Origin: UBA652 sp964598235
GTDB taxonomy: Bacteria > Pseudomonadota > Gammaproteobacteria > Nitrosococcales > Methylophagaceae
Assembly (NCBI GenBank): GCA_964598235.1
Contig: CAZRAY010000019.1
Location: 1 to 34,150 of the forward strand
Direction of reading: 5' to 3'
DNA: 34,150 nucleotides
The notes beneath the pieces are model-generated. The model made no database searches, was not told the origin of the DNA, and saw only the letters and a program-made list of their open reading frames with translations. Position 1 is the first letter of the stretch. Each line of letters begins with the position of its first letter. The position numbers and the translations under genes were made by a program. Of this stretch, positions 17,118-24,853 are shown one piece after another.

Positions 17118-17665
17118 AGAATAAAAAAGCTATGTTAAGGAATTATTTTCGAGTTAGCGCGCTGTTAATAGTGGTTTTCGGGTTGACAGGGTGCTTACAG
17201 CCAGAGAAAGAAAATTTGCAGCAATATGTTGAACATGTAATGGCAAAAGAAAAGGAGCCGATAGCTCCAATACCAGAGGTTAAAATACATCAGAACTTCA
17301 GCTATGCTGCATCAGAGCTCCGCAATCCGTTTAAAGCAACCCTCGTTGAAGTGCAAAATTTAATAGAAGGAACCGAAGCCTCTACTGATAATGGGATTAG
17401 GCCTGATGCACACCGGTTGAGGGAAGTGTTAGAGTCCTATGCATTAAAAGACTTGAGCATGGTAGGTGTGTTAGAAAAGGGGCATCGTTCTGCAATGATT
17501 CGTTCACCGGATGGTGTAATACACTTAGTTAATGTGGGGAATTATATAGGTGAAAATAGTGGAAAAATTTTAGTGATTACAGACTCAGAATTGAGGCTTA
17601 GAGAGATTGTAGCTGGGGAGACGTTTGCTTTTGTGGAGCGTGAGGGCGCCCTTTCTTTAGAGTAA
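17114..17665 (+). CDS. pilP: Type IV pilus lipoprotein PilP
   Basis: Inner-membrane lipoprotein of 183 residues that links PilN/PilO to the secretin PilQ. The signal peptide ends at the lipobox LTGC with Cys27. After a disordered, Pro- and Glu-rich linker comes ASELRNPF, and the C-terminal beta domain (about 105-180) includes LKDLSMVGVLEKGHRSAMIRSPDG. The start overlaps the pilO stop by four bases. A gap of 112 bases with a possible extra promoter follows before pilQ. Confidence 0.94.
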   Translation: MKNKKAMLRNYFRVSALLIVVFGLTGCLQPEKENLQQYVEHVMAKEKEPIAPIPEVKIHQNFSYAASELRNPFKATLVEVQNLIEGTEASTDNGIRPDAHRLREVLESYALKDLSMVGVLEKGHRSAMIRSPDGVIHLVNVGNYIGENSGKILVITDSELRLREIVAGETFAFVEREGALSLE

Positions 17666-17717
17666 TATTTCGGAAATTATTTGGGTTTTAATTTAAACAC
17701 TGTTAACAAAATTATTC

Positions 17718-17745
17718 TTGCGGCATATAGGCGTTGAAGGATAAT
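17718..17745 (+). promoter_or_regulatory. Possible internal promoter before pilQ
   Basis: TTGCGG at 17718-17723 and GATAAT at 17740-17745 are 16 bases apart in the only sizeable gap of the pil operon. It could add transcription of pilQ and perhaps aroKB. Support is motif match only. Confidence 0.3.
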
Positions 17746-17777
17746 TTAAATGATGACACCAACAAGGCACTAATGAT

Positions 17778-19961
17778 ATGACAAGTAAAAATGGAAAGAA
17801 AATGATAAATCAATATTTCACCCAAAGCTTGGTGGGACTTGGACTGTTTATGCTATCAACGTTGTATGTGTTAGCTGCAGATTTGCAAAAGATAGACGTT
17901 TCGTCTTTAGCGGGAGAGAAGACTCAAATTACATTAACCTTTTCAGAAAAGGTTAATGCACCTAAAAGTTTTTCTATTGATGACCCTGCACGGGTCGTTT
18001 TGGATTTTGCCGGCGTACAAAACAAACTGACACAGAAAACACAACAAGTGAATGTGGGCTCAACACGGAGCGTATCAACGGTTGAAGCAGGTGGCCGAAC
18101 GAGAATAGTAGTGAATCTTACACAGTCAGCGCCTTATATTGTGAAACAACAAGGGAGACAGGTGTTTATAACAGTCTCAGGGGGCAGCCAGGCGGCGCTT
18201 CCCGTTGCAGAGACTGCTGTTGTTACAAATGCGACTGCAGGCGTTACGGCAAAAAATAAACGGAGCGTAACAGATATTGATTTTCGCCGAGGGGAGCAAG
18301 ATGCGGGACGAGTGATTTTGACTATAGATCAACAAGGAGCGGCAATTGATGTACACCAAGTGTCAAATCGGATTGTTGTTGATATGGGAAACATGACGTT
18401 GCCCGAGTCTCTACACCGGCGTTTGGATGTAATAGATTTTGGTACACCTGTCCAAATGATTGAGAGCGCACAGAAGGGACGTGATACACAACTAACAATT
18501 TCAACACAAGGGGAATTTGAATACCTATCGTACCAAACAGACACCAGTTTTGTGGTAGAAGTAAAACCAACATCAAAAGAGAAGCAAGAGGCGGCGCTAA
18601 AAGCAAAACGCGGTTATCATGGTGAAAAACTTTCACTCAGTTTTCAAGACGTGGAAGTGCGAGCAGTGTTACAAATTCTAGCTGATTTTACGGGATTAAA
18701 CTTAGTGACCAGCGATGCTGTGACAGGAAATATAACATTGCGTTTAAAAAATGTGCCTTGGGATCAGGCGCTTGATATTATTATGAAAACTAAAGGTTTG
18801 GCGAAGAGAGATAACGGCAATGTAATTTTAATTGCACCTTCTTCAGAGTTTGCGATCAGTGAGCAGGAAGAGTTGGCGGCAAAAGAGCGGTTGATCCAAT
18901 TAGAACCACTGTACTCAGAAATTATTGAGATTAATTTTGCAAAAGCGGGAGATATCGCGAAAATTTTATTGGGGGAATCTACGGTTGCCAAAGAACTATC
19001 TAGTCGGCCTAACGTGCGGGAGAGAGGAGAAGGGTTTGCTGCCGGCGAGGAAACAGTAGGGGAAGGAAGATTTTTGACCGTGAGGGGGAATGTGAGTGTT
19101 GATGGACGAACTAATACCCTGTTATTACGAGATACCGCAGAGGCTTTAACGAGAATTCGAGCATTAATAGAAATCTTGGATATCCCTGTTCGTCAGGTGT
19201 TGATTGAAGCACGGATTGTAATTGCGAATGATGATTTTACCAAGGAGCTGGGTGTACGATTCGGTGTGAATAAACGAAAAACTTCGGGGAATAAATTTAT
19301 TGATGAAGGTGTAACCTCAGGGACATTGAACGGAACAACGGAGGTGCTTAATGGTGATACGCTTGAGTTTGATGATCGGTTAAATGTAAATTTACCGGTT
19401 GCAAATCCTGCCGGGAGTATTGCATTGGCATTAGCGAAGTTACCTCTGGGGTTATTATTAGAGTTGGAACTATCAGCTATGCAAGAAGAAGGTACTGGTG
19501 AAATTATTTCAAGCCCGAAGGTAATTACTTCAAATCGTTCAACAGCTTTGATCGAGCAAGGTACAGAAATTCCGTATCTGGAGGCGTCATCAAGTGGTGC
19601 CGCAACAGTTACCTTTAAGAAGGCAGTACTCAAGTTAGAAGTAACGCCTCAGATCACACCAGATGATCATATTATTATGGACCTCGCAGTGCATAAAGAT
19701 GAAGTGGGCGAGCTTTTCCTTGGCATTCCAAGTATTGATACTCGGAAAGTCTTGACGCAAGTGTTAGTGGATAATGGTGAAACGATTGTATTGGGTGGAG
19801 TGTATGAAGAAGCGATCACAAAAGGTTCGACACGAGTGCCTTTCTTTGGTGACTTACCCATGGTAGGTGTATTGTTTAGAACGACAACTACAGATGAGAA
19901 AAAGCGTGAATTGTTAATTTTTGTGACACCAAAAATCATCAAACAAAGTTTGAAATTCTGA
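17778..19961 (+). CDS. pilQ: Type IV pilus secretin PilQ
   Basis: Outer-membrane secretin, 727 residues, through which the pilus leaves the cell. A signal peptide precedes AADLQ. Two AMIN peptidoglycan-binding domains cover about residues 36-130 and 163-260, then an STN/N0 domain (about 278-360, LSFQDVEVRAVLQILADFTG), an N1 domain and the secretin core (about 450-725), ending with VPFFGDLPMVGVLF and RELLIFVTPKII. Two starts are possible: ATG 17778, with AAGG ten bases upstream, and ATG 17802, with GGAAAG closer upstream; both keep the signal peptide, and the second gives a more usual short n-region. A seven-codon ORF (17750-17773) ends just before the first start. Confidence 0.96.
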   Translation: MTSKNGKKMINQYFTQSLVGLGLFMLSTLYVLAADLQKIDVSSLAGEKTQITLTFSEKVNAPKSFSIDDPARVVLDFAGVQNKLTQKTQQVNVGSTRSVSTVEAGGRTRIVVNLTQSAPYIVKQQGRQVFITVSGGSQAALPVAETAVVTNATAGVTAKNKRSVTDIDFRRGEQDAGRVILTIDQQGAAIDVHQVSNRIVVDMGNMTLPESLHRRLDVIDFGTPVQMIESAQKGRDTQLTISTQGEFEYLSYQTDTSFVVEVKPTSKEKQEAALKAKRGYHGEKLSLSFQDVEVRAVLQILADFTGLNLVTSDAVTGNITLRLKNVPWDQALDIIMKTKGLAKRDNGNVILIAPSSEFAISEQEELAAKERLIQLEPLYSEIIEINFAKAGDIAKILLGESTVAKELSSRPNVRERGEGFAAGEETVGEGRFLTVRGNVSVDGRTNTLLLRDTAEALTRIRALIEILDIPVRQVLIEARIVIANDDFTKELGVRFGVNKRKTSGNKFIDEGVTSGTLNGTTEVLNGDTLEFDDRLNVNLPVANPAGSIALALAKLPLGLLLELELSAMQEEGTGEIISSPKVITSNRSTALIEQGTEIPYLEASSSGAATVTFKKAVLKLEVTPQITPDDHIIMDLAVHKDEVGELFLGIPSIDTRKVLTQVLVDNGETIVLGGVYEEAITKGSTRVPFFGDLPMVGVLFRTTTTDEKKRELLIFVTPKIIKQSLKF

Positions 19962-19990
19962 TCTGTTCATTTAACAAATGAATAAAAATA

Positions 19991-20016
19991 ACCAGCATCC
20001 TTGCTGGTTTTTTTTT
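19991..20016 (+). terminator. Intrinsic terminator of the pil operon
   Basis: A seven-pair stem (ACCAGCA at 19991-19997 with TGCTGGT at 20002-20008) and a TCCT loop are followed directly by nine T residues (20008-20016). It lies 30 bases after the pilQ stop and should end pil transcription. Confidence 0.9.
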
Positions 20017-20021
20017 ATAAT
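20016..20021 (+). promoter_or_regulatory. -10 box directly upstream of aroK
   Basis: A perfect TATAAT overlaps the last T of the terminator and ends six bases before the aroK ATG (20028). No good -35 is visible at the right distance. If used, transcription would begin at or near the A of the ATG, giving a leaderless message. Confidence 0.4.
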
Positions 20022-20027
20022 ATCGGC

Positions 20028-20564
20028 ATGATAAAGAATGAAATCACAGGCAGTATTTTTTTAGTGGGTCCAATGGGTGCGGGTAAGTCGACAGTAGGCC
20101 GACAGCTTGCTAAGGTACTGGGTCGTGACTTTTTTGATAGTGATAAGGAAATTGAACGGCGTACCGGTGTCGCTATTTCTTGGATATTTGAAAAAGAAGG
20201 CGAAGTGGGTTTTCGAGCGCGCGAACAAAAAATCATTGAAGAGCTGACCCAAGAAAAAGGTATTGTGCTCGCAACGGGCGGGGGTGCTGTGTTGTCAGAA
20301 AAGAATCGACGCGTGCTTCGTGCGCGGGGTCATGTCGTGTATTTGTCTGCATCGGCAACTCAGTTGATTCGGCGGACGGATAAAGATCAGAATAGACCAT
20401 TACTGCAAACAGATAATCCAGCAGAAACGATTCGCCAATTATTGGTGGAGCGCGACCCCTTGTATCTTGATGTGGCCGATGTAGTGATTAAAACAGGTGA
20501 ACAGTCGATTCAGCACGCAGTAATGCACGTAATAGACATGATTAAGGAATCTCAAGGTAATTAA
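20028..20564 (+). CDS. aroK: Shikimate kinase
   Basis: Cytoplasmic kinase of 178 residues that phosphorylates shikimate at O3 in the chorismate pathway. Walker A is GPMGAGKST (about 14-22), the shikimate-binding DSDKEIERRTG follows, then FRAREQKIIEEL, the ATGGGAVL block and the lid RTDKDQNRPLL. The frame runs back to a TTG inside the terminator stem, which is not credible, so the ATG at 20028 is the start. It has no Shine-Dalgarno sequence; TATAAT stands where one would be. It is followed one base later by aroB, the conserved aroKB pair. Confidence 0.96.
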   Translation: MIKNEITGSIFLVGPMGAGKSTVGRQLAKVLGRDFFDSDKEIERRTGVAISWIFEKEGEVGFRAREQKIIEELTQEKGIVLATGGGAVLSEKNRRVLRARGHVVYLSASATQLIRRTDKDQNRPLLQTDNPAETIRQLLVERDPLYLDVADVVIKTGEQSIQHAVMHVIDMIKESQGN

Positions 20565-20565
20565 G

Positions 20566-21663
20566 ATGGCAAGTGAAATCGCAGCGACATTAATAGTTGA
20601 TTTGGCAGAGCGAAGCTATCCGATTTATATTGGACAGAATCTGCTAGATGATACCGCATTATTGACCGGACATATTGCGGGTCGTGAAGTGTTGATTGTT
20701 ACGAATACAACCGTGGCGCCATTATACCTTGCCCAATTAGAGGCGCATTTAACGGAATATCGGTGTGAAAAAGTAGTGCTGCCCGATGGTGAGCAATATA
20801 AATCCTTAGATGTGCTGAATCAGGTCTTTGATCGTTTACTGGAAACAAAGTGTTCAAGACAAGTGACCTTGATAGCATTGGGCGGTGGGGTGGTTGGCGA
20901 TATGACGGGTTTTGCAGCGGCTTGTTACCAACGTGGTGTACCGTTTATCCAAATTCCAACAACGCTATTGTCGCAAGTTGATTCATCTGTGGGTGGCAAA
21001 ACAGCAGTGAATCATCCCATGGGTAAAAATATGATTGGGGCTTTTTATCAGCCACAGTGTGTGATTGCAGATACGAACACGCTGAATACCTTAGCCGGTA
21101 GAGAGTTATCATCAGGCATAGCTGAAGTCATTAAATATGGTTTGATTAATGATTTAAGTTTCTTTGAATGGCTAGAAGAGAATATTGAGGGCTTGCTTGC
21201 GCGCGAACCCGCCACACTTGCTTATGCGATTGAGCGATCTTGCCAAGATAAAGCGGATTTAGTGGCGCAAGATGAAGAAGAACGCGGTGTACGCGCTTTA
21301 TTGAATTTAGGGCATACATTTGGCCATGCGATCGAAACCGGTATGGGCTATGGTAATTGGCTGCATGGTGAGGGGATTGCTGCGGGCATGGTGATGGCTG
21401 CCACGTTATCACAACGCATGGGTTGGCTAGATGAAGCGGAAATCACGCGAATTACTTCTTTATTACAACGTGCGGGCTTGCCCATTACGCCACCAACAGA
21501 GATGACCGCAGATCAATTTATGCAATTGATGGAGGTGGATAAAAAAGTGCAAGATGGCAATATTCGTTTGGTATTGATGCAGGGATTGGGCACATCGGTG
21601 ATCAGTGATGATTATGATCGTGCCGCCTTGGCGGCAACGCTTAATGATTTTCAGTTAGCCTAG
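20566..21663 (+). CDS. aroB: 3-dehydroquinate synthase
   Basis: NAD- and metal-dependent enzyme of 365 residues that converts DAHP to 3-dehydroquinate. Recognisable blocks are LPDGEQYKSL, ALGGGVVGDMTGFAAACYQRG, IPTTLLSQVDSSVGGKTAVN, GKNMIGAFYQP, SGIAEVIKYGLI with the metal-binding Glu, and LNLGHTFGHAIE and HGEGIAAGM with the metal-binding histidines. It begins one base after aroK. Its last 23 bases overlap the end of the convergent mfnA-like gene, and a 16-base palindrome lies in its final codons. Chorismate made through this pathway is the substrate of PabB encoded 2 kb further on, though aroKB behind pilQ is ordinary gammaproteobacterial gene order. Confidence 0.97.
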   Translation: MASEIAATLIVDLAERSYPIYIGQNLLDDTALLTGHIAGREVLIVTNTTVAPLYLAQLEAHLTEYRCEKVVLPDGEQYKSLDVLNQVFDRLLETKCSRQVTLIALGGGVVGDMTGFAAACYQRGVPFIQIPTTLLSQVDSSVGGKTAVNHPMGKNMIGAFYQPQCVIADTNTLNTLAGRELSSGIAEVIKYGLINDLSFFEWLEENIEGLLAREPATLAYAIERSCQDKADLVAQDEEERGVRALLNLGHTFGHAIETGMGYGNWLHGEGIAAGMVMAATLSQRMGWLDEAEITRITSLLQRAGLPITPPTEMTADQFMQLMEVDKKVQDGNIRLVLMQGLGTSVISDDYDRAALAATLNDFQLA

Positions 21664-22840
21664 CGAGCAAGGCAGTTGCCTGCGTGCTGTTATCGGCGAA
21701 AACAGCACGGTAGACAGGTTTTCCATTCACGATCGCACGTGAAAAGGTACCTTGCGCAATGCATGTGGTGAGTTCAGGTGCGTCATCCATCAGTGTAAAA
21801 CAGACAATGCCCGTCGGGCTATGTTGAACCCAGCTAGCATATGTTGTGAGGCCTGCTACAAATTGCGTAGCCTGCTCGAGCCGATCTCGGATGGACTGCG
21901 TGATAACATCTGTTCCTGTCAGCATTAAGGTGGTCCATAAGGATAAACAGTGTTCGCCGCCATGCGATCCGATAAGTTGAGTTGGTGGCTGTGGATCAAG
22001 ATAGTCGATTGCATTATCAAGTGTCAATTGCATTGGCTGACGGTAGCAGAGCAAACTGGTGGGTTTAGGTTGTCCTAAGGTTTTGTGGGGATCAAAGCAC
22101 AGAGAATCTGCATCTGTCATACCATCGAGCCAATGGCGTTGTTCAGGCACTAAGGCAAGGCTACCTCCCCACGCGGCATCAATGTGTAGCCAAGCACCAT
22201 GGCGTTGTGCAAGGGCAACGCACGCAGCTAGAGGATCGATAGCGCCACTAGCGGGTGTACCGGCGGTGGCCACAATAGCAAGGGGTGCTTGTACTTCACA
22301 TGCATCGCGTAAGGCAGCAAGGCAAATTTTCTCATCTGCATCGGTGGCAATGGATTGAAATCTAAGCCCAAGGATGCGACAGGCCTTAGCAACAGAATAA
22401 TGCGCAGCCCGCGAAGCATAGACCACAGGCGTATGCTTCGGATGTGTTTCTCTCGCCTGCCAAAGGGCCTCTAGTGTCCCTGCTGTGCTGCCACTGGTGA
22501 AATGCCCCATTGGGAAAGAAAACAGCTGACATAGCCATTGTAGGGTGTGTTGTTCTATTTGAGTGAGTAGTGGATATAGAGAGAGTGATAATAGGTTACC
22601 ATTGTGTTGTGCTGCCAAGAGATGCCCGACAAGGCTATGATCGTCAATCATAGGCGTCATATGGGCCGCCCAATCAGCATGCCCATGCTGTGTGCCTTCT
22701 GAGATAATAGCAGCGAATAGCGGCAATAAATGGGTTGTTTGGTGAGGTTTAGACGATATTACAGGAAGTTTTGATACATCGATCTTGCCCTTTTCTTGCT
22801 CGGCTAACCGCGATAAGAGCTGAACGACATCTTGATTCAT
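21641..22840 (-). CDS. mfnA: PLP-dependent decarboxylase, MfnA-like
   Basis: Group II pyridoxal-phosphate amino-acid decarboxylase fold, 399 residues. The PLP pocket shows His147 (RAAHYSV, ring stacking), Asp221 (LHIDAAWGG) and the Schiff-base Lys253 in FDPHKTLGQ. The glycine/serine stretch FTSGSTAGTLEA is also typical. In methanogens MfnA decarboxylates tyrosine to tyramine, the first step to the methanofuran core. That role here is inferred from context: the gene is last in an operon with mfnD-, mfnF- and mfnE-like genes. Its ATG overlaps the mfnE-like stop (ATGA). Substrates such as glutamate, aspartate or diaminobutyrate cannot be excluded from sequence. It is convergent with aroB, overlapping by 23 bases. 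Confidence 0.75.
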   Translation of the reverse strand: MNQDVVQLLSRLAEQEKGKIDVSKLPVISSKPHQTTHLLPLFAAIISEGTQHGHADWAAHMTPMIDDHSLVGHLLAAQHNGNLLSLSLYPLLTQIEQHTLQWLCQLFSFPMGHFTSGSTAGTLEALWQARETHPKHTPVVYASRAAHYSVAKACRILGLRFQSIATDADEKICLAALRDACEVQAPLAIVATAGTPASGAIDPLAACVALAQRHGAWLHIDAAWGGSLALVPEQRHWLDGMTDADSLCFDPHKTLGQPKPTSLLCYRQPMQLTLDNAIDYLDPQPPTQLIGSHGGEHCLSLWTTLMLTGTDVITQSIRDRLEQATQFVAGLTTYASWVQHSPTGIVCFTLMDDAPELTTCIAQGTFSRAIVNGKPVYRAVFADNSTQATALLARLTENH

Positions 22841-23445
22841 AGCAGTTGCAGGCCTGAATGATGTTCTCCAGAGAGGAAAGAAGGCAGTGCATTCACTTGG
22901 CTGGCATGTATTAATGTTGTTGGGATGGGGTGTTGCTGATAATGGCTTGGGAAAGCAGCATCGATCAGCGTTAGAGAGCTTGCTTGTTCGGTTGTTAGCA
23001 CTGATTCTGGTAGTTCAGTATTTTTAATAATAAGCAGTTTATCGGCCTTATATTGTTGTGCCAGCCAAAGGGCAAGACTATCAGCGCTAACATCCCAATT
23101 TTGATCAATTTCTTTCTCGGAAAGTAGGTCTTTACTTGGTACCCAAAGCAAGTTTTTATCAGTACTTTTAATTTCATTACCAATAAAATAATAAGGTGTT
23201 AATTTAGGATGCAAACCACAAAGTAGCAGTCCAAATTGTGCCATAGCGAGCAGCGCCATATGGTGGGCATCCGCATCGTTGATGGGGTGTTGTTTTTGGG
23301 CATCGCGCACTTGATCTGCGAAGGGGCCTCCACCGGGTACGATGATAATGGGCTGGGCACAGGCTACGATTTTATCGAGCCATTGTTGTAGGTATGGCGA
23401 GCCGTATAGACTGCCACCGAGTTTAATGACAATCAACTTAGCCAC
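22837..23445 (-). CDS. mfnE: Amino-acid-kinase-fold protein, MfnE-like
   Basis: A 202-residue protein of the amino acid kinase superfamily, shorter than aspartate or glutamate kinases. The phosphate-binding N-terminus is KLIVIKLGGSLYGS and the second glycine motif is IIIVPGGGPFADQVRDAQ. A C-terminal nucleotide-binding part includes DKLLIIKNTELPE. In methanogens MfnE turns the aminomethylfuran phosphate into the pyrophosphate that MfnF then condenses. This assignment rests on the fold and on the neighbours: the gene overlaps pabB upstream by eight bases and the mfnA-like gene downstream by four. Archaeal-type UMP kinases share the fold but are larger and would not be expected in this setting. 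Confidence 0.72.
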   Translation of the reverse strand: MAKLIVIKLGGSLYGSPYLQQWLDKIVACAQPIIIVPGGGPFADQVRDAQKQHPINDADAHHMALLAMAQFGLLLCGLHPKLTPYYFIGNEIKSTDKNLLWVPSKDLLSEKEIDQNWDVSADSLALWLAQQYKADKLLIIKNTELPESVLTTEQASSLTLIDAAFPSHYQQHPIPTTLIHASQVNALPSFLSGEHHSGLQLL

Positions 23446-24844
23446 TCAACTGTTCAATCACGGCCAACAATGCGGCTGCTTTATCATGAATTTCTTGGAA
23501 TTCAGCATCAACATCTGAATCAGCGACAATGCCACCGCCTGCATAGAAACGTAATTTATTGTCGCTATAAACGAGGGTACGGATGGTGATATTCGTATCC
23601 ATATTACCATCGAAGCCAATATAACCGACGCTCCCGCAATAAACACCTCGGCGATGGGGTTCGAGTTCTTCGATAATTTCCATGGCACGGAGTTTGGGGG
23701 CACCTGTGATTGAGCCCCCAGGGAAGCAGGCGCGCAATAAGCTAAGGGCATCATGATCATCTGCCAGTGTACCGGTGATAGTGCTCACAAGGTGGTGCAC
23801 GGTGGCGAATGATTCGAGGGCAAAAGGATCGGGTACACGGATGGAACCGGGCTGACAAACCTTACCAAGATCATTGCGCAATAAATCAACGATCATCAGA
23901 TTTTCAGCGCGATCCTTCAGGCTGGCTTGCAGTTCATCGGCAAGTGCTTGGTCTCGGATGGGATCGGATAAATCACGCGGCCGCGTACCTTTTATGGGTT
24001 TGGTCTCAATATGTTTATCGGAGACTTGCAACAGCCGCTCTGGTGAGGCACTGAGTAGTGTGACACCAGGGAAGTTGCAATAAGCGGAGAAGGGAGCGGG
24101 GTTTTGTTGGCGAAGCAATAAATAAGCTGCCCACGGATCACCTTCAGCTTCTGTTTCAAAGCGCTTGGCAAGGTTGACCTGATAGCAATCACCTTCTTGA
24201 ATGTAATGTTGGATTTTGTCGAAGGCGGTTTGGTATTGCATTCTATCTAAATTGCATTGCAAAGGCTGGGTAACCTGAAAGTCAGCGGCGGGAATTTGTT
24301 TAGGCGTGTGCAACCGCTTAACAAGTGATTCCCATTGGTTTGATGTATCGGGATCCAATCCATAGCTAGCTAGCAAGCAGCGTTGTTGTCGGTGATCGGT
24401 AATCAGTGCCCAATCATAAATACCGACGATCATATCGGGTATGTTTTCGGCATCGAGTGCGGTGCTAGGCAAGTCTTCTAGTCGGCGACCTAAATCATAG
24501 GCAAAATAACCGACCGCGCCGCCACAAAAGGGCAGGGTTGTCGGCGTTTGTTTAGGGTAGTCACTTAAAGCTTGCTGTAAGAGAGAAAAGGGATCATCAC
24601 TTGATTTTGTTGCCTTGCCATCACGATATTGTAGTGTCGTGAGATCTCCATGAGTTGTTAGGGTAAGGATGGGATCGGCGACGGCAATATCATAGCGTGC
24701 ATCGGTACTAGGTGCTTGGGTGCTATCGAGCAGGATTGCAGAAGGAAGTTCGCGCAAGGCTGCAAAACGTAGCGGACTTGCATCTTGACCATCGCGTAAA
24801 TAAGGTAGCTCAGTGCACAGTGGTGGGTAAAGCGGATCAGTCAT
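23438..24844 (-). CDS. pabB: Aminodeoxychorismate synthase component I
   Basis: Chorismate-utilising enzyme of 468 residues that makes 4-amino-4-deoxychorismate, the precursor of p-aminobenzoate. The key diagnostic is PIKGTRPRD with Lys285: the lysine that forms the covalent intermediate marks PabB, whereas anthranilate synthase TrpE has alanine there. Other blocks are SASPERLL, ENLMIVDLLRNDLG, FPGGSITGAPKLRAMEII, GVYCGSVGYIGF and FYAGGGIVADSD. No glutamine amidotransferase (PabA) is nearby. Its place inside the cofactor operon fits a need for p-aminobenzoate in methanopterin as well as folate synthesis. It starts nine bases after the mfnF-like stop and overlaps the mfnE-like start. Confidence 0.93.
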   Translation of the reverse strand: MTDPLYPPLCTELPYLRDGQDASPLRFAALRELPSAILLDSTQAPSTDARYDIAVADPILTLTTHGDLTTLQYRDGKATKSSDDPFSLLQQALSDYPKQTPTTLPFCGGAVGYFAYDLGRRLEDLPSTALDAENIPDMIVGIYDWALITDHRQQRCLLASYGLDPDTSNQWESLVKRLHTPKQIPAADFQVTQPLQCNLDRMQYQTAFDKIQHYIQEGDCYQVNLAKRFETEAEGDPWAAYLLLRQQNPAPFSAYCNFPGVTLLSASPERLLQVSDKHIETKPIKGTRPRDLSDPIRDQALADELQASLKDRAENLMIVDLLRNDLGKVCQPGSIRVPDPFALESFATVHHLVSTITGTLADDHDALSLLRACFPGGSITGAPKLRAMEIIEELEPHRRGVYCGSVGYIGFDGNMDTNITIRTLVYSDNKLRFYAGGGIVADSDVDAEFQEIHDKAAALLAVIEQLSG

Positions 24845-24853
24845 CCATCTATT

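Noticed and set aside
20001..20027. Upstream extension of aroK to a TTG
   Set aside because: The TTG is part of the terminator stem and T-run; the extra residues are not found in shikimate kinases.
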